Positions 57,581-64,000 of a DNA stretch of 64,000 nt are shown here, piece by piece. Where the stretch lies: the NCBI RefSeq assembly GCF_000192795.1, contig NW_007360609.1:105592-169591 (forward strand), in the 5' to 3' direction. Position numbers and translations under genes: made by a program. The stretch is from Vavraia culicis subsp. floridensis (taxonomy: Eukaryota; Microsporidia; Pleistophoridae). The first letter of the stretch is position 1; every line of letters begins with the position of its first letter. The notes beneath the pieces are model-generated. The model worked only from the letters and a program-made list of their open reading frames with translations, was not told the DNA's origin and made no database searches.

Positions 57581-59566
57581 TCAATCTTTGGTCACATCCA
57601 TATTTCTGAGGAAAGATCGTCTTTTTGAACTGATGTTCTCAAAATTGAGGCTGCTCTTCAGGCTGTTGGCGTAGCTCCTGTTCTTTCCAAAGTAGCACTC
57701 GTAATCCATCACGTCGTTGTCCATGTTATATCCATTTGTTGGCGCGCTGCCGCTTTTTACCGCCTCTACTGCAGCAAACAGCCTTTCATTCACCAATCGC
57801 TCCTCACCATCCAATTCAAGCACATGCTTGAGTCTGGCATCGAATGTTTTGGCGTACAATATTCTAATCCTGCACATGATTGCGTGCCTTCCTCTCATGT
57901 CCACCGTGTAGGTGCACAGCTTAGATTTGCCTATTATGTCGAATATCGTGTCTTTAAACCGCTGTATCTCTTCAGATATGTGCAAGAGTAGGTTAAGCAT
58001 TTTCAAATTTACCTCTACCTCGGTGTTCAATACGAACGAGAGTATGAGATCTTGAAAATCTCTGCTGTACACCGTCATGGTCTTTTCGGAGAGAGAAAAA
58101 TCGTACTGAAAGGACTGCTTCAAAAAAAAGTAAAGCACATCGGCCTTAAGCAGTGTTTTGGAGAGAAATGCATCCACATACCTTTTTATACAGGGATAGA
58201 ACCTGTTATTCCTTACGCTTCGTCGTTTGTACAACTCCTCGACAACATCGGTTCGTGATGAGGCACTCAACTGCCCACAAACAAGCGAGGTATCACAAAT
58301 CGCATCGTATCTTGTGGCCATGCTCATCATATCCGTACCTTCCGCATCTCTATTTATCCTTCTGATGGGCTTCCTGCGCACATCCTGCTCCAAGTACACC
58401 TTGAGCACGTTAAATACGAATCTGCTCATCTCGTGCACATTGTAAACACCTTCCATCCAATTTATCACCTCGATGTAGAACAGGAAGAGAACAATGTTCC
58501 GCTCCACACTTATCAACTTGTTCAGTTCGTTTATAATCACATCATGGTGTTTCACGTTCTCTAGCAGAAACTTAATCGAGTTTACCTCGTATTTGAGAGA
58601 ATAGACCACGAATAAGTTTATGAATGAGCTTATATTGATTGCGTTGAGGCCTGTTGCCATGTCTTTGAGGACCGAGCGGTACTCGAGGAATGTGAAGTTG
58701 TAGAGAAGCGGATTTAAAACAATTTTGAATCTTTTTCTGTAGTTGTCCTTGTTGAACAGGTCGTTGTGTGCGATAAATATGTGCAGTATCGCCAGAAAGA
58801 AAGATTCTTTAGCTTCAAACACGCTGGCTGTACGGCTGTTTGCAACCTCTTTGGTCTTTGCTGTGCCAATCACAACACTGCTACATGTCACGTCGTTACT
58901 GTCCGTGCTGCCGACAGCAACGGAACTAAGATTTCCGGCAGAGCTGCTAGCACCAGCAGTATGGTGGTCAGCAACAGGACAAGCACTGAGAAAACTGCAA
59001 GCACCAGTGTCATCCACGTTGCTGGTGCTATCGGTGTTCGCTATGGTCCGTGAATTGTTGATCACATCCCTTCTCTGCTTGACACTTTCTATGCCGTTGC
59101 TACCATCTACGCCTGTAATGCCGTACGTCTTTGGCACCAACAGGTTGCCACATACAATTTCCAACATCCTGTTAACACCCTCATCCCCCTTGTACGTCCT
59201 TATACTCACGTGTGTGCAGCACAACAGCACATACTCCCGAAAACACGCCACATAGATATCGTTCCGTACCAACTCCTCCAACAAATCTGCCATATTCTTG
59301 AGCAGCACCGTCTCGTGTTGAACTGATCTGTTATAAAAATGCTTAACAAGTTCTGTGAGTATGGCGCATGTCACATCAATCTTTCTATATTGCCGTATCT
59401 CCCGTATACCACGTTTCGTTATGTATTCAATGCTGCTTGCTATCTTCTCCGGTTTAAGTTGCAGGTGGTAGATGAAATATGAGAGCTTTTGGTCGTCCAT
59501 GTGGCCGTTTGGACGGTAAATCCTCTGAATGAGAATGTGGTGCTGAGGCTTGAAGAAATCCAACAT
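57581..59566 (-). CDS. EFR3: EFR3-like plasma-membrane scaffold of the PI4-kinase complex
   Basis: EFR3 anchors the Stt4/PI4KIIIalpha lipid-kinase complex at the plasma membrane. The N-terminus fits: FFKPQHHILIQRIYRPN, then KLSYFIYHLQLKPEKIASS and IEYITKRGIREIRQYRKID, equivalent to the conserved start of yeast Efr3 with its L-S-Y-L-x-Y and R-P-x-K-L pattern. The rest of the 661 residues is a helical (armadillo/HEAT-like) rod, interrupted near residues 185-255 by a Ser/Thr/Ala-rich low-complexity insert. The cysteines usually palmitoylated at the extreme N-terminus are not obvious. The start at 59566 (MLDFFKPQ) is chosen because it opens the conserved block and CAGCCC lies ~20 nt upstream; the frame reaches 59686. 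An Stt4-type partner is expected elsewhere in the genome. Confidence 0.78.
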   Translation of the reverse strand: MLDFFKPQHHILIQRIYRPNGHMDDQKLSYFIYHLQLKPEKIASSIEYITKRGIREIRQYRKIDVTCAILTELVKHFYNRSVQHETVLLKNMADLLEELVRNDIYVACFREYVLLCCTHVSIRTYKGDEGVNRMLEIVCGNLLVPKTYGITGVDGSNGIESVKQRRDVINNSRTIANTDSTSNVDDTGACSFLSACPVADHHTAGASSSAGNLSSVAVGSTDSNDVTCSSVVIGTAKTKEVANSRTASVFEAKESFFLAILHIFIAHNDLFNKDNYRKRFKIVLNPLLYNFTFLEYRSVLKDMATGLNAINISSFINLFVVYSLKYEVNSIKFLLENVKHHDVIINELNKLISVERNIVLFLFYIEVINWMEGVYNVHEMSRFVFNVLKVYLEQDVRRKPIRRINRDAEGTDMMSMATRYDAICDTSLVCGQLSASSRTDVVEELYKRRSVRNNRFYPCIKRYVDAFLSKTLLKADVLYFFLKQSFQYDFSLSEKTMTVYSRDFQDLILSFVLNTEVEVNLKMLNLLLHISEEIQRFKDTIFDIIGKSKLCTYTVDMRGRHAIMCRIRILYAKTFDARLKHVLELDGEERLVNERLFAAVEAVKSGSAPTNGYNMDNDVMDYECYFGKNRSYANSLKSSLNFENISSKRRSFLRNMDVTKD

Positions 59567-60695
59567 TCCTTTTATTTTTTCAAGGGCTGGTGATTGCAAT
59601 AAAGGGGATATGAACAAACGTGCAGAGGATGCTTGTATGTTTGGTAGATTCGGTTCATGAGTGTACGAGAGTGCCCAGCACAACAATTGTAATCAATCAT
59701 TGGTATCCGTACTAGCACGCGAGCAATAAGTAAACCGTTGCCAGACGTGAATTGTTGTTGGAAATAATTCATAAAGCATTCTCCGTTCCAAAACGCGGTT
59801 TGAACTGGTGAAATGGAACCAAATTGCTCCACTACCTCTGTTTCACCGTACGTCATGTCATCCAAACAGCAATTTGAATCGGTCTGTTTGAGTGGCCGTG
59901 GGAAGGAAATGCACATATGACGTAGTGCTTTCATCTGATTAGCGGTTAATTGCATTTGGCTAGGTAAGGAACAGCCATGTCAAAGAATCACTACCGTAGA
60001 AAATGGTGCATTAATGTTGACATAAAGAGATCACTGTTTAGTGATAATATACTACGTTGGTGGGTGCGGCACACAAGCGATTGGCACGTAGGGCAGTTCT
60101 ACTCTTTCATTCTTGAAAATGCTGTTAATTGCCCTTTTTATCCGGTTTTGATGGCAATACAATCGTGTACAATTTTAAATTATGAATCAGGTGTTTGGTG
60201 AGGCTCAACTGTGATCGAACAGCTTCTCAGTGCTCAGCATTTTCTCGTTGAATTGAAGGGTTCTCATGGGTTGCTGAATAGAACGCACTTCATTTTCATT
60301 GCGTTCCAAAGTTCTTTCTCAAAATTGAAATGTAAGTACCCCACGATTGAATACAGGGATTGCTGTAGAAATTCTACAAAGCAAGTCGGTTCATTCACCC
60401 TTCGGTTATTTTATCTAAATTAGAACAAATTTGTGCTTTTTCTGATTTATCTCATCGCTTATGTCATTTTTGTTGGTTTTATAAAATTTTAGGAGTGTCA
60501 TTAAATGACTGCCTTATATCGGTGAGATGAAACCGGAACAAAAAATAACCATTTCAATGGTGCAATTCGTATAATAAATGGAATTGCTGATGATATAGCA
60601 CTTGACTGCGAATTAGTTGAATGCTTTTGGTGATATCGGATCGATCTTCTGATTCTTTTTTCTTAAGTTAAGTTTTAGCAGGCGGAGCCCTTTCA
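59567..60695. other. Intergenic, one doubtful ORF
   Basis: A 127-codon minus-strand frame (59572-59955) ends just before the chosen EFR3 start on the same strand. It has seven cysteines but no motif, no CCC signal and overlaps the EFR3 leader; it may be chance. The remaining frames are 63-74 codons. Confidence 0.4.
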
Positions 60696-63653
60696 ATGTT
60701 GGAGAAGGAAATCGATGATTTAATCTTCGGTAAGAAAACCAAGAAAATGAAAGTGGACGAAGAGGCCATGAAATATTTGAAGTACATGGTAAGAAAATGT
60801 CCGATAGAACTGGAAGAGGATAAGAAAGAGATGATAGAGCTGCAGAACTGTATTACCAAGGATTACAGGAACGGTTATAGAACGAGAAGTAAATCAGTTG
60901 ACGATGTGCAGAAGGATAAACAGATGGTCCATGGCAAGTATACGTACAAAGATGGGCAAGTAAACATTGATAAGGTTATCAATACCAAAAGTAATGTTTC
61001 AATCGATCCTGTTTTAGAATCATTTCGTGGCGATAACGTGTTTGTGCGTGCTATTTCTAGTCCGTGCAATAAGAATAGGACCGTTGCTGCGCCACTTTCT
61101 CCTGTGGTTAAGATCCTCAACAGTATTTTCATGATTTTGAACAGGAAACAAAACCAAAGCGCTGCGAGATACGATTTGATAGATGAAGAACTGCTTAAAC
61201 TGAGAAGAGAGGTAAAAAACATGAAAAAAGAGGAAGAGATGAAACTGTTACACATCATAAACATGGTAAAAGAGCATGCACTGGAGAGTCTAGACTATGT
61301 GTTGGTTGAGATTATGAAGAAGGATGTAGATGTGAGCAGAAGTGTTGTGGTAATGGCATGTGAGCTGTTGGTGGAGAGAATTAACAATAGATTTGGTGAT
61401 AACGCCCGTGCACGAGAGATAAACAGCACAGTTAGCGGTAAGAAGAAATTACAGGATAAGAAATTAGCGAGTGGAGAGGAAGAGCCACACCCGCACGCGG
61501 TACATAACAATGAAACGAATGTTTTGCGTTACAATGAAATTATCGACCTGCTGATTAACAATTTTGATTCTTTTATGGCCATCAAGCACCACAATCTTAG
61601 TATTCCTACGTACATCGTGGTGGCGACTCAACGTGACAGGGAAGTGCTCGTTGATAAAAGAGTCATCAGAGAATGCAAAAAGAATCTGAAATTGAAGATT
61701 GCACGGACATTTTATCTCAAATATTTGCTATACTTTGATAAATGCGACATTGCAATTTTCAGGTATTGTCTGAGTGATGATGAGATGGTGATCATGAGGC
61801 GGCATGGCGGTTTAAGGAAAGTGTTCAGAAATTTTTATTACAAAACGGTTAAGAAGAAGGAGTGGAAACGATTATGGGAATTTCATAGCAAAGCAAGCAA
61901 TTATGAATGCGAAAGGGATGACGGGGTGTATAATAGTTTGGGACATGGCTTAAACGATGGAATGAAAGTGAATGGAAGAAAAAGAGGGGTTAAAGGTACT
62001 GATGAATGTGATAGCTCGGTAGGCAGTCTTGATGACCTTATATGCTTGAACTGTAACCATAACAAACCATCACTTCTGCTCACTCTCAAAGAACGGATTG
62101 CGATTGTAAATTTTATAACCAAAAAATGTAAAGTTGACATGATAGTGATAAATTTGCTGAGTATATTCCATTACAAAAGGTTGAGAGAGCTGTGCTTGGA
62201 GTGCGTAAGCAATGATGTTGTGTTTAATATGCAAATATTTCATTTTCTTAGAAAAAAGAATGAGCACAACTTCTACGTGTTCTTTCTTTCCAACCAGAAC
62301 GAGATTAACTTGAGAAATAGAGAAGAATTGATGAGTTTTTGCCATTTTTTTATGAAATGGCGAATAGAGAGATGGATAAGTGTCAGTTACAAATATTTCT
62401 ATGTTTATTTGGACAACAAGAACGTGATAGACACTTTCATACGGCTGGTTGAAATGTCACTAAACAGAAAAATCGCAGTTTCTGAGTGTTTTTTGAACAA
62501 GCGCACAAATGTGAACAACTCTAAAGATGGATTGGAACATTTGCACGGTATCGTTCGTTACGACGAGGATAAAATTGTAGCATGGCTTAGTTTGGAGAAA
62601 ATGCGTGATAAAAACAACGTAGAATTTTACAACAAGCTGTTATATCTCATGCGATTGATCAAGATAAAGCACATTCCATTTTTGGATGTATTTGCCCAAT
62701 ATGAACCATATGTGCTCAACACAGGATGTTTTGTGAGTTACGACAAGCTTTTAAAGAGATATTTGACAACCAAAGCCAATTCTGTCAAGAGAATGTTAAT
62801 TGCAAGCGGAGATTTGAGAGCAAAAGACTTTTTTGACGAACTTGTTAGGGATTTAGAACGGTATTGCACCATTAAAAAGGCTGGCGATTTGCGCGGTAAC
62901 CATGAGGATGTATCAGAGGAGGAGAAGCGGGAAAATGAATCAAATATTGGAGAAGATTTTGATAATAAGGGCGTAGTTGATAAGAACGTCAAATCTAGTA
63001 CGGAGTCTGGCCACGACTCACATTTTCATGTTCAAGACAGTAAAGAAAACTATGAATTGCCGAAAATGCAAAAAATATCGCCGGATTATCTCGAGTACAA
63101 GAGGAAAAAAACACAAACGTTGCTGATGACTTGGTTATATGCTTTTCCCAGCGAGCACATTCTTTTTCAATCGCATATCGATGGTTTGATAAAGGATGAT
63201 ATGCTTGTGGAGTGGCTTGAACGGTTTTTTGTAAAAGAGATCGTTATTAAGTACATGAAATACTTCATGAGCAAGCCACATCTCTATTTAAACGTGCTTA
63301 TAAAGGCAACGAAACATAAACTGGTGCTTCCCAGCGACTCGGTTCCAATCATCATAAAACACTTTAAAGCACCGTGGTTCATTGCCATGTATGAAGACAT
63401 TTTGCTTGATTTGAATTTTGAAATCGAGAGTAAAATGTTACTGTTGTTCTATAAGTTCTTCAGCAACAGATCGGCGCTCATCGGTAACTTTGCTCGTAGG
63501 ATAGATCGTAACCACCTCTTCATTTTAGATGAGCTAAAATTGTTGACATGCAGAAAGTTGGTGGTTAAATGTCTTAACGAGATAATGTATGATTGTGAAG
63601 CGGAGCTTTTTGAGGTAATAGATGGATTCATTGATGAGATTAAGTTGAATTGA
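60696..63653 (+). CDS. Large helical hypothetical protein (985 aa)
   Basis: No family is recognised. GAGCCCTTTC precedes the ATG at 60696. The first ~100 residues are charged and probably disordered (DDLIFGKKTKKMKVDEE; a KRNGYRTRSKS-like basic stretch). The rest is almost wholly alpha-helical with repeated Leu/Ile/Phe patterns, as in HEAT-type solenoids. Charged, Ser/Asp-rich inserts occur near residues 410-450 and 745-800. One short cysteine group (LICLNCNHN) is visible. No membrane segment, kinase or helicase motif was seen. Size and composition would suit a nucleoporin, condensin-type or ribosome-biogenesis scaffold, but I cannot choose. Codon use matches its neighbours. Confidence 0.8.
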   Translation: MLEKEIDDLIFGKKTKKMKVDEEAMKYLKYMVRKCPIELEEDKKEMIELQNCITKDYRNGYRTRSKSVDDVQKDKQMVHGKYTYKDGQVNIDKVINTKSNVSIDPVLESFRGDNVFVRAISSPCNKNRTVAAPLSPVVKILNSIFMILNRKQNQSAARYDLIDEELLKLRREVKNMKKEEEMKLLHIINMVKEHALESLDYVLVEIMKKDVDVSRSVVVMACELLVERINNRFGDNARAREINSTVSGKKKLQDKKLASGEEEPHPHAVHNNETNVLRYNEIIDLLINNFDSFMAIKHHNLSIPTYIVVATQRDREVLVDKRVIRECKKNLKLKIARTFYLKYLLYFDKCDIAIFRYCLSDDEMVIMRRHGGLRKVFRNFYYKTVKKKEWKRLWEFHSKASNYECERDDGVYNSLGHGLNDGMKVNGRKRGVKGTDECDSSVGSLDDLICLNCNHNKPSLLLTLKERIAIVNFITKKCKVDMIVINLLSIFHYKRLRELCLECVSNDVVFNMQIFHFLRKKNEHNFYVFFLSNQNEINLRNREELMSFCHFFMKWRIERWISVSYKYFYVYLDNKNVIDTFIRLVEMSLNRKIAVSECFLNKRTNVNNSKDGLEHLHGIVRYDEDKIVAWLSLEKMRDKNNVEFYNKLLYLMRLIKIKHIPFLDVFAQYEPYVLNTGCFVSYDKLLKRYLTTKANSVKRMLIASGDLRAKDFFDELVRDLERYCTIKKAGDLRGNHEDVSEEEKRENESNIGEDFDNKGVVDKNVKSSTESGHDSHFHVQDSKENYELPKMQKISPDYLEYKRKKTQTLLMTWLYAFPSEHILFQSHIDGLIKDDMLVEWLERFFVKEIVIKYMKYFMSKPHLYLNVLIKATKHKLVLPSDSVPIIIKHFKAPWFIAMYEDILLDLNFEIESKMLLLFYKFFSNRSALIGNFARRIDRNHLFILDELKLLTCRKLVVKCLNEIMYDCEAELFEVIDGFIDEIKLN

Positions 63654-63921
63654 CAGCTGAGTAGAAGGGCCATACAATGTTATTTCTTAGTAAACTTTAT
63701 GTTGGTTGTTTTTATGGTTTTTAAGATGTTTAAATTTGTTCAATTTTTATCGATTTTGTAAAGTTTTTCCTTTGAAAGCCTGTGTCGTATACATAACACC
63801 GTGGATGAAGCCGCGTTTGATAGGCATAACGGTAATCAGACTGCGTAAGTGACAAAAAAGGATAAAATTGATGCTAACCTGCTTGAAAAAAGGTGATATA
63901 ATGTGCTCGCCCGTTTATAAA

Positions 63922-64000
63922 ATGGAGTACGAATACGATGGAGTACAACCAAATTATTACTCACGTACTCTCATCCTTATCTTATATAATACTAGCTGCG
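63922..64000 (+). CDS. 5' end of a gene running off the window
   Basis: ATG at 63922 has GCCCGTTTATAAA directly upstream, combining CCC and TATA-like features, and stays open for 26 codons to the edge (MEYEYDGVQPNYYSRTLIL). An ATG at 63938 in the next register also stays open, so the true frame is uncertain. No product can be named. Confidence 0.35.
   Translation, partial: MEYEYDGVQPNYYSRTLILILYNTSC

Noticed and set aside
1..64000. Spliceosomal introns, CRISPR arrays, rRNA genes
   Set aside because: No gene called here requires an intron to restore its frame, no direct-repeat array with spacers is present, and no conserved rRNA sequence was recognised.

Overview
This 64 kb window looks like a microsporidian (fungal-related intracellular parasite) chromosome or scaffold segment. 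The recognisable genes are eukaryotic housekeeping genes with shortened products: TFIIA gamma, a Nup98-type nucleoporin, proteasome RPN2, the GID ubiquitin-ligase subunit RMD5, RFC3, CCT4, V-ATPase subunit C, an AP-complex mu subunit, TRAPP Trs33, SUA5, EFR3 and MPS1. No gene needs an intron. Many start codons have a CCC-type motif within about 20 nt upstream, a signature described for microsporidia. Unlike the most compact microsporidia, intergenic spaces here are often 0.5-2 kb and contain transposon relics and decayed reading frames, so a larger-genome lineage is likely. The genus cannot be settled from the sequence alone.

Left part (1-12.8 kb): an accessory-rich region. After TFIIA gamma and a small unknown gene come two large lineage-specific genes (518 and 527 codons) whose 3' flanks carry the same ~170 bp sequence, implying tandem duplication. 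A decayed Helitron helicase lies between them. Beyond it are a GC-richer island of possible transposon debris and a type I membrane protein gene interrupted by a frameshift before its transmembrane segment.

Middle part (12.8-30.4 kb): Nup98-type nucleoporin, a short M16 metallopeptidase, RPN2, then copy 1 of a ~1.1 kb dispersed element (mostly an assembly gap), RMD5, a membrane protein gene flanked by decayed frames, a WOPR (Gti1/Pac2/Wor1-type) transcription factor, a polo-like kinase candidate, and a winged-helix protein that may be an RNA polymerase III subunit.

Right part (31-64 kb): mostly core cell biology. It holds AP mu, tRNA-Thr(CGT), RFC3, a ZIP zinc transporter, V-ATPase C, tRNA-Ser(CGA), a triple-SANT protein resembling Snt1/NCoR, Trs33, copy 2 of the dispersed element (complete, with a 142-codon ORF, hairpin and tandem repeat), CCT4, a WD-like protein, MPS1 (frameshifted), SUA5, EFR3, a 985-codon helical protein and the start of one more gene at the right edge.

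Two promoter styles seem to coexist. Most core genes have CCC just before the ATG. Several secreted or membrane genes and the dispersed-element ORF have a TATA-like box about 22-37 nt upstream and no CCC. All protein names rest on reading motifs by eye; no database search was run.
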